Made by a program: the position numbers and the translations under genes
Part shown: piece by piece, positions 1 through 11,504 of the stretch
How the letters are laid out: each line of letters begins with the position of its first letter
How positions within the stretch are numbered: position 1 is the first letter of the stretch
Assembly: GCA_026874595.1 (NCBI GenBank)
Contig: CM049306.1
Coordinates: 58,536,019 to 58,600,018, forward strand
Direction of reading: 5' to 3'
Source: Sipunculus nudus
Taxonomy: Eukaryota > Annelida > Sipuncula > Golfingiida > Sipunculidae
Length of the DNA stretch: 64,000 nt
The notes under the pieces: generated by a model
The model's database searches: none
What the model was told of the DNA's origin: nothing
The model's input: only the letters and a program-made list of their open reading frames with translations

Positions 1-9
1 TAATTGCAG

Positions 10-101
10 GTAATGTGATTAACATCCAGACAGGTGAATGGGTCGGCAAGATGAGCGGTGTTGGAGCAGGTCTGGACTCATTCTATGAGTATTTGTTCAA
101 G
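10..101 (+). CDS. EDEM1: EDEM1-like exon a (GH47, catalytic Asp)
   Basis: The acceptor TTGCAG ends at base 9 and the donor GTAAGC starts at 102. The first codon is split with the upstream exon, so codon position 1 is outside the window. It encodes [13 protein letters not shown] followed by [15 protein letters not shown]. The Asp codon at 75-77 aligns with the GH47 catalytic Asp in the A-D-S-Y-Y-E-Y-L motif of ER mannosidase I. The exon ends in phase 0. Confidence 0.93.
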
Positions 102-3100
102 GTAAGCTCCAGTCTTATTTCTGAAACTAAGATCAGGACATTTTGTAAAATGAGTCAGAAAAAAATGTTGTCTTGACTTGTCCATAAATGAGAAACGGTT
201 CTTAGAATTTCATGCATGATAAGTGAGGGGGATATACTTTCTGTGACATAAGGTACTTAATTATTAAATTTAGATGACCATCACCTTGTCATTCTAGATT
301 ACAGACTTTTATTTGGAGAGTGATCCCACAATGGCAAGTCAGGTCCACTTCTAAACATTGACTTATCATCAAATTCAATAAGTGCTGTGGTTGTTTCAAA
401 TTTACTAGGTTAAATTATTGTAATTGTCACTTTTTCAGCATTTTGCAAGGGTTTCAATTCATAATTCATGTTACAGTAATCAAAACATTTTATCCATAAT
501 TATATATTATTATTTGACAAAGACCCAATGAAACACCTCATGAGTGGAAATTGTTTCCTTGTTATTGGTAGTTAAAATGAAAGATCTGACATTGTCTATA
601 ATAGGTGTAACAGGGATCTTAATACTTAGAAATTTTCACCTTTCCAACAGAAATGCATTGATACAGGATTGCCTTTCTGAAGAAAAATTTGCCTTTCCCC
701 TTAAGATGCATTCTACCACCATATCAAACTTTCAGTCTCACTTTGCTCAGTGTAAACCTGACTCTACCATTTACATGCAATCCTACATGCAAACTTACAT
801 TCTAAAAATCTGAGTTTTCAATACTACTTGTAACACTGTTATATGAGAATCACGATTGAAAGAATCACAGTGAAAAAAAACCTGAAAATAAAGGAGATGA
901 GGGTCTAATTGCCAGGAAGTATAAGAAATTATAGAACATTTTTATAGGAAAATAAAGGGGATTTGATGTTACACCGCCTGTAAAATATTTCTGTTTTGTG
1001 TCATGTTTGTCACTACCTATCAGCTTCTACTGTGGAAAACATCTAGGTGTTCACCTTTCTAACTGATTGGTACAAAATGAAAATACCTTTCCATGCATGT
1101 GTTTCCCTGTCTGAGACAGGGGAAAAGCATTATTATGACCCCTGCATGAGATATCAGTTGATGAGGCTTTACGATATAAATGTTCCCTGGTGTAAGTTGG
1201 TGACTTATTCACACAGCTTTTATTTTCACAAACTTTTCCCTTTTGCAAACATGAATATGAAACCCTTTGCAAACAAAGACAACAACAGTACACTCTGCGT
1301 GTGTAGTACTCTAGTATTCTGTCTATCTAAGCATATGATTTTATGGTTATAATGAAATCCACATGATTTCTTACTGATCCTACTACAGCCAGGTGTTCAT
1401 GTCATACACGTAATATCAAAATGTAACAGTTCAGTACTTTAAACTAATTAACTTTACAAATTATTGCAGGCTTTCATCATGTTTGGTGATGAGACAGATT
1501 TAGAAAAATTCAATGAAGCGTATGACACAATCAAGTATTACATAAGGAGAGGGTAAGTTAGCAGTGTAAATGAGGAGGAAATCTTTATAGAAATGTATTA
1601 GTTAAAATATACAAGTTTACTTTTTTTTATCCCAGACAAAGAAAGCACTTACTATTCTTCTTGGATAACTCTTTCTCCAGTTCTTGTGTGTTAGATGGTT
1701 GGTCTGTCTGCTGTTACCAGAAGTAGTATGGCAAACTCTTCTATACTTTCAACCAGATTGTGATAATCAATCTCAGCCAGCATTGGTACACCAGACTCAA
1801 GTGATCATGGAGCTGTTTATCTCGTTATATATATATGTAAAAATTTATAAAACTTTGAAGAAGGAAAAACCTAATAGCATGGGCATTCCATGTTTTGTGG
1901 AGAGAGAGTCCTGCACAGTGTATATAGGTGTGTATGATGTCAGAGAGTACCTCAATATGTAAATAGATGTGTATGATGTCAGAGAGTCCCTCACCATGAA
2001 TAAAGGTGTGTGTTTTGACAGGAGGAGAAGCTGTAACCATGGTACTGGCTTTACACCAATATATGTGAATGTGAATATGAAAGATGGAGAGATGGCTAAT
2101 AACTGGATAGATGCCCTGCAGGCTGCCTGGCCCGGTCTTCAGGTGAGGTTATTTTGTCTTTGCTCAATATTATTAACCCAGCTGACTGAGCATTTCTGTG
2201 ATGGTCTCTTCAACAGGTTGACTGTAGGACAACTATCCCCAAAGACAGTTAAAACCCCTACCACTGCCCCCCCCCCCCCTAAACAAATTCCACCTGAGAT
2301 AATTGCCATCAGACGATAACCCCCAGACAGTTTCCCCTCAGACAGTTACCCCATGTTATAAAATATACATTTTAAAGTATACATTACACAAAATGAAGTA
2401 CATCCTGGCACCTCATTGTGTCAGGGGGAAATTACCTTGGGTGGGGGCCTAATTTGCCAGGGGTAAATGTCCTGTTGCCAGATAAATGACACAGATATTC
2501 TTCAAATTTGATAAAAGTTAAAAAGTTAAACTTAAACAGCCCCAGAGAGCATGCACACAGCTGACCACTTGTCAGATCCAGTACCTCAAAACCCCTGCGA
2601 GTTGTCTCCCTCCTACAAAACCCTGCTTGTCTCTTTATTCAAATAAAGAGAAAAACTTTTTCATGTAATATAGATCTTTATATAACTATAGGGCCTGTAC
2701 AGGCCATCATATTGAAACTGCACCAAAACTTATAGTTCACAGCCTGCTCTGCAACCAAAATTGAAAAAATCCCACCTAACCCTGCACCAGTTAGGTTTTT
2801 AACCCATCGGATCCCACACAGGATCAAACCTAATAACAACATTATGTTCAGAACCATTGATGGGTATGAAAATATTGACATGTTTATTGAGCCTTTCAGT
2901 GCAGTTCTCAATACATGAAAGCAGGTCACTCTGACAGGTTGTTTAAGACTCTTATGTCAGAGTAGAAAAATAAACACTAGTCTTGGTGGTCTTGTAATAT
3001 GATTAAATATGTCAGAAGACCAAGGATAAGCTGAATTACTGTTCTCTGATGCACTTTAGTGCCAGGGCAGTTGAAATGTGGGCAAAGGTTGCAGGTCAGT

Positions 3101-6100
3101 AGTTAGCTTATCAAGCAGACCTAACTTCAGTTCTGTATTTAATTGGAATTAAAGGGAAATATGGCTGAATAAGAACTGAATTGGATTGAAAAACATTTAA
3201 TGGATTTAAAGTTTTAAGACTCAGCTGAATTGTATTGAATTGAAAAACAGATGAGATCTAAGTATTGCTGATTAGAAATTGCTTTCATTTTGCATATTAG
3301 CTTTGCAGAGTTTGGCTAAAGTCAAATATAGATTATTCTAAATGGATGTCACAAGAAGCGTGTTGAGTAGCTGATATGCTAATCACTGGTACTAAATATT
3401 GTGCATCAGTACACGGGCCAATTAGTGTCTTGTATGCAGAATTTTACAAATGTACTAACAATAAATTGAATTGGAAATTTTTTTTTAATACAGGTGCTGG
3501 CTGGAGACATAGAGGAAGCCATCTGTACTCATGCATTATATTACACAATCTGGAGACGTTTTGGGGCATTACCAGAGAGATACAACTGGCAGATGAAAGC
3601 CCCCGATGTCTTTTTTTATCCACTGAGACCAGAACTTGTGGAGTCAACATATCTTTTGTATCAGGCCACAAGAAACCCATTCTACCTCCATGTTGGAAGA
3701 GATATTCTAGAAAGCCTCAATACTCACACCAAAGTCAAGTAAGAAATATCTAAAGCCTCAACTCTCACACCAAAGTCAAGTAAGAAATATCTAAAGCCTC
3801 AATACTCACACCAAAGTCAAGTAAGAAACATCTAAAGCCTCAATACTCACACCAAAGTCAAGTAAGAAATATCTGAAGCCTCAACTCTCACACCAAAGTC
3901 AAGTAAGAAATATCTGAAGCCTCAACTCTCACACCAAAGTCAAGTAAGAATATCAAAAGCCTCATCTCCCACACCAAAGTCAAGTAAGAAATATCTAAAG
4001 CCTCAATACTCACACCAAAGTCAAGTAAGAAACATCTAAAGCCTCAATACTCACACCAAAGTCAAGTAAGAAATATCTGAAGCCTCAACTCTCACACCAA
4101 AGTCAAGTAAGAAATATCTGAAGCCTCAACTCTCACACCAAAGTCAAGTAAGAATATCAAAAGCCTCATCTCCCACACCAAAGTCTAGTAAGAAATATCT
4201 AAAGCCTCAATACTCACACCAAAGTCAAGTAAGAAACATCTTAAGCCTCAATACTCACACCAAAGTCAAGTAAGAAATATCTAAAGCCTCAACTCTCACA
4301 CCAAAGTCAAGTAAGAAATATCTAAAGCCTCAACTCTCACACCAAAGTCAAGTAAGAATATCTGAAGCCTCAACTCTCACACCAAAGTCAAGTAAGAAAT
4401 ATCTAAAGCCTCAACTCTCACACCAAAGTCAAGTAAGAAATATCTAAAGCCTCGACTCTCATATCAAAGTCAAGTTAAAATATCCAAAGCCTCAAATCTC
4501 GCACCACAGTCAAGTAAGATTATCAATAGCCTCAGCTCTCACATCAAAGTCAAGTAAGAATATCTAAAGCTTCACCTCTCACACCAAAGTCAAGTAAGAA
4601 ATATCTAAAGCCTTAACTTTCATATCAAAGTCAAGTTAGAATATCCAAAGCCTCAAATCTCCCACCACATTCAAGGAAAATTATCAATAGCCTCAGCTCT
4701 CTCACCAAAGTCAAGAAAGAATATCTAAAGCTTCAACTCTCACACCAAAGTCAAGTAAGATTATCAATAGCCTCAGCTCTCTCACCAAAGTCAAGTAAGA
4801 CTATCTAAAGTTTCAACTCTCACACAAATAAATCAAGAAAGATTATCAGTAGCCTCAGCTCTCACACCAATGTTAAGCATTCCTTTTGAATGTTGTATTT
4901 TTCAGTATAAATTTTCACAAATAATATTTACCTATTCAGGAGAATCTAAAGTTTGATAAATTGTGAAGTTATAAAGTACAGTTATTTGGTTTCATGAAGT
5001 TTCACACCAGTAATATCTGTATTCTGTTTGTTCAGCGTAACCTGATTATTGTATCTATCTTACTTTCTTGGCTAGATGTGGCTATGCAACTATACATGAT
5101 GTCACAAAGAAGGAGCAGTTAGAGGATCGCATGGAGAGCTTCTTCCTGAGTGAAACCTGCAAATATTTGTATCTTGTGAGTATATATATACACAGTAAAA
5201 ATACATTTTCATGCAGGAATTAGGCCTACTTAGTCATTAATTATTACTTGGTCATTTGACTTTGAAACTCTGAATAATTACATAATATTATTTAAACATA
5301 TTTAATGAAACTTTAATAATGCTCTGTAATATTTAATGATCCTTCAATAAACCTTATTTGTCAAGAGTGTACTTTAGTAACAAGTCTTTCATTCATCAAA
5401 TATTCGCCAGTATAAATGAGGTATGTGATAAATTCACTAACTAAATAAATAAAAGTAAAAGTAAAAAAGAAAATTCTCATTTGAATAAATTGAAAGCCTG
5501 AATTTATCCATTTTAGGTAAATTAAGTATACACAGTATATTAGTTTTACAAATTTGTTTGAATTAAACAAAAAGAGCCTCTCAGGCAAGGCCTTATTTGC
5601 TTGCTGAACAAGTTCTCATACCAAACTTAAGCCTGAATTTATCCATTTTAGGTAAATTAAGTATACACAGTATATTAATTTTACAAATTTGTTTGAATTA
5701 AACAAAAAGAGCCTCTCAGGCAAGGCCTTATTTGCTAGCTGAACAAGTGCTCATACCAAACTTAAAATTTAATTCTTTGAAACCAATAGGTACTTTTGTA
5801 ACTGTATGATCATGTAACCACTGTTGCTGAATGCCCCTGATCTTGCATATAAATTCTTTTCCTAAAAGAATGTGTTCACTGATGAAATTATTTCACTGTA
5901 TTATTATTTATAGACAACAATAGTTTATTGGCACAAAATCAACCAACAGCTGAGATGTTCTCATTGTCACAACCAGTGAGTCCAAAGATGCCCATACGGA
6001 TGTATGCATATTCATTAAGTTCAGGACATGTTAAGATTTGTATGCACTATCACTCTAACTGACACTCTGCTCATTTTTTTTCAATCCAAACTGGCCATGC

Positions 6101-8531
6101 TCTCATAAAGGAGCATATCAGTCTTATATTCTTGTGCAAAGGAAGATCATGAATTCAATATTCAAATTTGCATTACATCACTTATTCCTGAATACACCAC
6201 TCAGTAGGCATTTATTTTCGACTGGAAGGCTTGAGTGATACAACCCATATGAAGGAATGTACTGCAACCATCATGTATCCTGTGGCATTGATTTTTTGGT
6301 AAACATTAGGCTACAAGTGATGAATTAACACAAAAGAATACATGTAAACTCATAAACCAAACTGAAAATATGTCTCTAGATAATGAGTCATATCCTGTAT
6401 TTTGTACAAGTTAGCTTTCCTTCACTAATTCATGCAAGCCATGCTTGCAATTATGCGGTCAGAAACTTAACAGACAGGCAGAGATCTTAAAAATATGCTG
6501 AGTTAAAACAACATTTTTTCACACTCATAGTAGGAGTTTATTAGAAAGTATGATAAAAAAGCTAACAATTGTTCCAATTTATGTCAAGTGACAGAGTACC
6601 TGCGGGCCATGGTGCATTGTCAGAATGATGAAAATATTTGCATCCTTATAGAGATTTTGGGTGCATTCCTCCTTGAAGGATGTAAAAGCACTGTGACAGC
6701 CAGAACATTGGTTGTAGACTGTCTAATGTCAGAGGGCCAAAATGGCACTAAACATCAGTCAGAGAGAAGCATATTTGGGCTCGGGGGGTGGGGGGGGGGG
6801 TTGGCAAGTTGGCTCTGTAGGGGTTAGGGACATCTCGTATGCAAAAAGTTCAGCACAGGGGGCACTCATTAAGTTAAATATGGTATCTTAAATGATATAC
6901 TTGTAATTCTTTCAGATATCTCTGCTAAGTCAGCAGAGAAAATAGCATCAGTGTTTTCTTCACATGCTGCTTGTTCACAAGTGTTTGATAACTAACATAG
7001 TTATTTCTGTTTTTCCAGCTGTTCGACAAGGACCACTACATCAACCGAAATCTAGAGCAATATCTTTTTACGACAGAAGGTCATCTTATGCCAGTATCAA
7101 AACAGTTCAGGAAAAAATCGTGGAAAGTCGGCTCAATTATTCATAAAGAAGAAAGTCTGGAAGACAGAAGTATATATGTCATGAACCGGAGACCTTTGAA
7201 CCATACATCGGTGAGTTTTGTTTAGTTTATGATAAGTTATGTAGTTTATCAGAATGTTGTGTAGTTATCAGAATGTTTTGTAATCATTCAGGGCAGATGA
7301 CAATAATATAACAACTATGTAAGCTTTTTATTTTGTATTATGCAAAATGGCCTGGACTCATAGTATATAATCATAAAAATTTAGTATCATTAATCTTTGG
7401 TAGAATTGAGGAACAGTAATCATGCACTCTGTCTGCCCTGCATTCATATTAGATTGTCACACTTTTTACATCCTTGGAACACATGATTCTAATTTAGGCA
7501 GTGATGTACCTAGCTGCTGACGGCGCCCCAACAGGTTTCAGGTTTCTGTTGCCTCGTCGGCCCACCTAAGGGCTAACTGGGGTTATAGCATGATATGATC
7601 TGTTACTCTTAGAAAGGAAATTGAATATTTCCTATGGTTTTAACATACCAATGTTCACATTATGTTGTATGTCGAAAGGCCTGTAATAAAAAAGAACCAT
7701 TCCGGAAAGTCTGAAGCTCCTGTAACATCAACAACTGATTTATTTGTCCAGAGAGACTTGAAGCATTAACAGCCCGGTAGACATCTTGCATTCGGTGGCA
7801 GTCCTGTATAATGCTTTAGGCCTGTGTACTATTATGTTCATATTTTCACTTCCTTGGTGCAAAATAGTGCTAAGAATAGAACAGTAATGTTGTTCGGTGG
7901 TCAAATAAACAATACTCAAAGATGTACTGAACAATAATCTATAGATATTTGTTTAATCTCACAGTTACAAGTGTATAAAGTGTTATAATCACAGTTAACT
8001 GCAGGGGCAATCTATGGACTCCACATTGCGTCAGTCACTAAATAAAGCAATTGCGGAGTCCATTCGTTCGGGCTATGATGAAAGGTCACTGTGAGCAGGA
8101 TACAAATCTATTGAGTGCTTACTGTTCAGGGCCTCATGTGTGAAGAACTTTATTTGAACACAATAGATCTGACAAGCAAGATTTTTAGCTTAATGAACTT
8201 TCCGTCATATTCAGCTGTACTGATTGGTCATTATCCATGGGCTCTCCTTCTGGCTGTCTGACCATGGTCTGGTCATTGAACCATCATAAGCATGCTCAAA
8301 TCACTGCAATTTAACTAAAAAATCTAAATTACTGTCCAATGGGATTCTCTAGAAATCTCTGTAGAAACCTGAAAATAGGTCACAGTGACCTATTATCTGC
8401 AAACTAAGGGGGCAAAACATGATTTTGAACCTGAAAGATACTCTTAACTGGATAAAATACATATATGTACATGTTTTTGTACATGTGTATGTGTGCGTTT
8501 GTGTATACATACATACATACATACAAACATT

Positions 8532-8578
<47 letters not shown>

Positions 8579-9490
8579 GTATATATATGTATATATATAT
8601 TCATATATATATATATATATGTACTAAACGTTAAGCACGCTGGAGCATCATGTTATTACTCCGAGTTTCACGCCTTTGCCGGTATCGGCACCCGGGCGAT
8701 CATCAGATAACTGACGCTTGTCGGGGACCCAGCTATAACTAGGGTATATATATATATGTATGTATGTATGTGTATATATATGTATATGTGTACATATATA
8801 TGTATGTGTATAGGTTTGGGAATTCTATATACAGTGAAACCTTGTTGTGTAGAACTCTCTTAAGTCGAATACCCCGAATATGTTGAAGTTACAGACTTGA
8901 TATTTCAGACAAGTCTAGTTAAATTATAACAAAATAAAATCTGTTTGTGTCAAACTTCGGATGTGTCAAAGTTTTCTGAGGGTCCCTTCGAATTTGACAC
9001 AACAAGGTTTCACTGTACTTCAGTTTGGGTACCATTTAAAGATATATCTTGCCTCTTTTTGTATGTGTCTGTTCATATGTAATTGAACAGGTTAATAATG
9101 TTAGTGGAAATGTGTTGTTTTGTTATATGTGGTGATATTTAATTTTTGTTGAATCAAAAAAAAAAAGATAGACTCTTCAGATTTGTTGAGTAAATATTAT
9201 GTGTTTGTTCCTCAAATAAAAACTATGTGCCTGCTCTACATTTCCCATACTTTCAACAAGGAACATTTGAACAGAATGAGCCCATTTAGTTCTACAGAAA
9301 TGCTAATTTGCTGGTCAGAGGTCATGCTTGGCAGCTGAGCAACATCACCCTTTGGTCATTTAAAGTAATGTTTATATGAGTATTTATTTGTTTCTTTCAG
9401 TGCCTGAAAGTTGAACCAGACCGAAGTTACTTCTTGCCTATCCACAGCAGGTACTTGTCCCAGATGGAATCCATGGTTGGGCTGGTATGA
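10..9490 (+). CDS. EDEM1: EDEM1-like ER degradation-enhancing alpha-mannosidase-like protein, 3' part of gene (7 exons)
   Basis: Gene-level entry. The exons are 10-101, 1470-1552, 2022-2142, 3494-3738, 5076-5175, 7019-7210 and 9401-9490. All join in phase through GT-AG introns and end at TGA 9488-9490, giving about 307 codons. The protein matches glycoside hydrolase family 47, EDEM branch. It keeps [11 protein letters not shown] with the catalytic Asp, LRPELVES with the catalytic Glu, and the calcium-site FTTEGH. The family recognises or trims mannose on misfolded glycoproteins in the ER lumen and directs them to ERAD. The ending [10 protein letters not shown] resembles the EDEM1 C-terminus and not the long tails of EDEM2 or EDEM3, and there is no KDEL-type tail. 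The N-terminal signal or membrane anchor and the first part of the barrel are left of the window. The seven visible exons appear intact. The paralog assignment rests on remembered family sequences, not a search. Confidence 0.95.
102..1469 (+). other. EDEM1-like intron a
   Basis: A 1368-bp AT-rich intron with GTAAGC donor and TTGCAG acceptor. The open frames at 544-813 and 1047-1352 have no recognisable domain. No repeat family was recognised. Confidence 0.8.
1470..1552 (+). CDS. EDEM1: EDEM1-like exon b
   Basis: Encodes [20 protein letters not shown] and then IKYYIRR plus a split Gly codon. It corresponds to the GH47 helix after the catalytic Asp. The acceptor TTGCAG ends at 1469 and the donor GTAAGT starts at 1553. 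The exon ends with two bases of the Gly codon, completed by the first base of the next exon. Confidence 0.93.
2022..2142 (+). CDS. EDEM1: EDEM1-like exon c
   Basis: The acceptor TTGACAG ends at 2021 and the donor GTGAGG starts at 2143. It encodes [19 protein letters not shown] and then [13 protein letters not shown], the EDEM segment after the catalytic Asp helix. Phase is restored to 0 at the 3' end. The preceding intron (1553-2021) has three near-repeats of GTGTATGATGTCAGAGAG around 1930-1990. Confidence 0.93.
2143..3493 (+). other. EDEM1-like intron c
   Basis: A 1351-bp intron. It carries a run of cytosines near 2268-2279 and AT-rich sequence. No mobile element was recognised and the short frames inside it match no domain. 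Confidence 0.7.
3494..3738 (+). CDS. EDEM1: EDEM1-like exon d (GH47, catalytic Glu); source of the downstream donor array
   Basis: The largest exon in the window, with acceptor ATACAG ending at 3493. It encodes [20 protein letters not shown], then [20 protein letters not shown] and [16 protein letters not shown]. The Glu codon 3632-3634 in the R-P-E motif is the GH47 catalytic acid. The exon ends in codon phase 2 (AA, completed by A of the next exon to give Lys) at the donor CAA|GTAAGA. If the donor is not used, the next in-frame codon is TAA, giving truncation after THTKVK. The last 27 exon bases and the donor are the seed of the 41-bp array that follows. Confidence 0.96.
3739..4880 (+). repeat. 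41-bp minisatellite made of exon-d 3' end plus splice donor
   Basis: A tandem array of about 28 units with a 41-bp period (a few of 39-40 bp). Most units read close to GCCTCAACTCTCACACCAAA followed by GTCAAGTAAGAAATATCTAAA. The first member is the coding end of exon d itself (from about 3702), so nearly every unit repeats the donor context GTCAA|GTAAGA. The 5' half has a higher-order period: the unit block beginning at 3781 recurs at 3985 and 4189, 204 bp apart (four 41-bp units plus one 40-bp unit). Units decay after about 4440. The array lies wholly in the intron and its direction matches transcription. Confidence 0.95.
5076..5175 (+). CDS. EDEM1: EDEM1-like exon e
   Basis: The acceptor TTGGCTAG ends at 5075 and the donor GTGAGT starts at 5176. 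The first A completes a Lys codon split with exon d. It encodes [20 protein letters not shown] and then [13 protein letters not shown], a highly conserved EDEM segment. It ends in phase 0. Confidence 0.95.
5176..7018 (+). other. EDEM1-like intron e with a 135-bp tandem duplication
   Basis: A 1843-bp intron. The segment starting GCCTGAATTTATCCATTTTA at 5496 is repeated almost exactly from 5631, giving a direct duplication of 135 bp (5496-5630 and 5631-5765). A G-run is present around 6784-6800. The open frame 6588-6827 matches no domain. Confidence 0.75.
5496..5765 (+). repeat. Two-copy 135-bp tandem duplication
   Basis: Both units contain GTATACACAGTATATTA and AAAAAGAGCCTCTCAGGCAA and differ at only a few bases, so the duplication is recent. 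It sits inside intron e. Confidence 0.9.
7019..7210 (+). CDS. EDEM1: EDEM1-like exon f (calcium-site TEGH motif)
   Basis: A 64-codon exon with acceptor TTTTCCAG ending at 7018 and donor GTGAGT from 7211, phase 0 at both ends. It encodes [20 protein letters not shown], then [18 protein letters not shown]. The Thr of T-E-G-H aligns with the GH47 residue that helps bind calcium. The stretch after it ([18 protein letters not shown]) belongs to the variable EDEM1 C-terminal region. Confidence 0.95.
8497..8815. repeat. TA/TATG microsatellite interrupted by a 120-bp GC-rich insert
   Basis: ATAC/TA repeats run to about 8622. Sequence with ordinary composition, including GGTATCGGCACCCGGGCGAT, fills about 8623-8742, and TA/TATG repeats resume to about 8815. 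This is the arrangement of a small element inserted in, or bringing with it, a microsatellite. No terminal repeats were clear. Confidence 0.6.
8832..9015. mobile_element. pogo/Tigger-like MITE with TA target-site duplication
   Basis: A 184-bp element with terminal inverted repeats CAGTGAAACCTTGTTGTG and CACAACAAGGTTTCACTG, flanked by TA at 8830-8831 and 9016-9017. The CAGTNNAACCT terminus and TA duplication fit the pogo/Tigger branch of the Tc1-mariner superfamily. There is no coding capacity. Confidence 0.85.
9401..9490 (+). CDS. EDEM1: EDEM1-like terminal coding exon g
   Basis: The acceptor TTTCTTTCAG ends at 9400. It encodes [20 protein letters not shown] and QMESMVGLV followed by TGA at 9488-9490. 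The R-Q/S-Q-x-x-x-M-V-G-L ending matches the EDEM1 C-terminus in pattern. No ER-retention tetrapeptide is present. Confidence 0.93.
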   Translation, partial: CLKVEPDRSYFLPIHSRYLSQMESMVGLV

Positions 9491-9526
9491 TTTTAAAAAG
9501 AATGAATATTTGCTCAGGTGATGTAA

Positions 9527-9532
9527 AATAAA
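9527..9532 (+). terminator. Candidate poly(A) signal for the EDEM1-like gene
   Basis: AATAAA lies 37 bases after the stop codon and would give a very short 3' UTR. Other AT-rich hexamers occur downstream, so the site is only a candidate. Confidence 0.4.
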
Positions 9533-9987
9533 CCAAGATGTTACATTTCAAGTACAAATAATATTTTTATATATAGGATGGGGTTTTAGTATAAAATCCA
9601 TTCTTTTACTTGACATTTTTCATCTGTTCTTCTTATATATATATAGAAAGAAAAATTAGCAATTACAGATTATAGGATGAAGGGAAACTGCTAAAAGATT
9701 AAGCTTCCAAGTTCCATGTTATTTTTTTTAGTATCAGCCAAGATATATGCCAAAATGTCAGTATATTTTGCTAAGCCAAAGTGTTGGACTGTTTTTTTTA
9801 CTAGGTTTCTCTTTCAGCCATGGAGAAAGCATCAATAAAACAAGCTTCACTGGCAAGGCCAGTAGGAATGCTTATGCGTGCTAAGTTGCATTAACCCCCT
9901 TCTCTGTGAACATTCTGTCCACAGAACATGTAAAACTATCCTGGGTGTCTCTAACATGAACTGGGTAGGCCATTATGCAAGAGCCTA

Positions 9988-10115
9988 TCATTCACTCCAT
10001 TGTAATGGGTGAAAAAGAAATAAGGTTGATCTTGAATTTGAACCCAAACATGTGACACAAGTCAGATATTCTGCCCGCTTTACCAATAAAGCAAGCTTCA
10101 CTCTTGAGAAATCAG
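9988..10115 (-). mobile_element. tRNA-derived SINE, degraded
   Basis: On the minus strand, an A-box-like TGGTAAAGCGG (complement of 10075-10085) is followed after 30 bases by a B-box-like GGTTCAAATTC (complement of 10034-10044). This is the spacing of an RNA polymerase III internal promoter. The head shares CTTGCTTT, the A box and GACTTGTG with the SINE at 43390-43500, so the two are one family. It cannot fold as a functional tRNA. Confidence 0.6.
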
Positions 10116-11504
10116 TTAAGAGGGTTATTTTATACAAGTTGGATACAAAAAATAAAAAAAGAATGAAAATAATCAATAGTTTGAGCCATAATATTTTTCC
10201 ATTCCATATTTATGAAGTATACTGAGAGTTTACACTTCAGGGGGTTCTTTTTACAGAGAAAGGCTGTGTGTATATTAAAAAAATGCTACCTTTTAAAATG
10301 TGGTTGTCAGCCATAGACAGTGTATCAGGTTACTGCATGGAGACTAGTCCTGGGTGATATACCAGTATCATACTATATATCAGTATTTTTATATCATACA
10401 TAATTATCAATAATTACATTGAAATACCAGTATTTTGGATATTTCTTTTTTTTTTAATGTAACTGTATTTCATCTCTTACGTCATTGAAGTTTGTTTCTG
10501 TATTTTATGCACAAAATAAACTGCATAATGTGTGGCTAGGGGATTCTAGATACCGCCACATAAGAAAATTCAGAATAAACTAAAATTCCAAAGAAAAATT
10601 GTTTAAAATCTGATATTGTGATTATGATTTGGATTCTTCTGTATTCTTGGGCAGAAAATGGAAATTTATTTGAAAGACTGAGAAATTCAGCTGAATTTTG
10701 AGTTTAAGAATGAAATTTCAGGTCAATATTAAAAGTGGAGAAATACCTTTGAAGTGGTATGTTATACACAAATTGAATAATAATGTCTTTGTTTCAGCAC
10801 TTCTTTGCCAAAATTTCATAATTTGTATAATTTATTTGAATGTGTTTAGTTTTTAAATGATCTTCCATGGCTTTCTGTAGCATTAGGGCATAGCATGGGA
10901 GCTAGGGCTAGGACAGTGTATGCTCCAAATGGACAATCTTGTGCACAAGTGAACCCCGCCACTTTTAAAAACTGACCTGTATTAGAGCAGGGGTAGCTCT
11001 AATGTTATCAGCTGGGGGCTTTGGTGACATATTATCAATAAAATATGCAAAGGGGATTTAATTACATGTTTGACCTGCATACATGGTTTATGTGTAAGTT
11101 TCTTAGGCCAGTAATTACATATTGTGATATATATGGAGTATCATCTTAATCCTGAGATATCTTATGGTGTATATCTGAGGATGCATATCATCCAGCCCTT
11201 ATAAAGACTCTATGCTCCAACTGGATTATAATGTAATGATGTGCCAGTTTGTCATCAATCAGTCTGTGTCAGCAGTATTGCTTCTTTTACTACTTTCCTA
11301 GCCCTCTAGCAGGCTTATCACTATAACCATCTGTAAAATACAGGGTTGAGGCCAGGTATTTGTACCACTACCTGTACCCAGGTTCTCAGTTCAGAGAACA
11401 TGTAAATGTGCATCAATGTCATCAGTAGGGTTTACCTTTTACCTGGACCTGTACCTGGAAATAATGTATCTGTACCTGGACACCAGGAGTCCAAAATTCA
11501 GATA

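Larger units (their letters stand above)
7211..9400 (+). other. EDEM1-like intron f with microsatellite and MITE insertions
   Basis: A 2190-bp intron. It holds a GTAT/TA microsatellite (about 8497-8622), a GC-richer 120-bp insert (about 8623-8742), a second TA/TATG tract (about 8743-8815) and a pogo-like MITE (8832-9015). The rest is unique-looking AT-rich sequence. Confidence 0.75.
9491..11504. other. Intergenic, start of the spacer between the convergent genes
   Basis: No coding exon is visible. It contains a tRNA-derived SINE (about 9988-10115). A possible degraded DNA transposon lies at about 10347-11199: its ends CTGGGTGATATACC and GCATATCATCCAGC are partly inverted, but no clean target duplication is visible. 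Confidence 0.6.

Noticed and set aside
3739-4880. CRISPR-like direct repeats
   Set aside because: The units are contiguous with no unique spacers, and the context is eukaryotic.
9988-10115. tRNA gene
   Set aside because: Only the A- and B-box-like motifs are present. The acceptor and anticodon stems do not form, so it is a SINE remnant.
10347-11199. hAT-like DNA transposon
   Set aside because: The ends CTGGGTGATAT and ATATCATCCAG are inverted, but no 8-bp target duplication or second copy was found. Kept only as a possibility.
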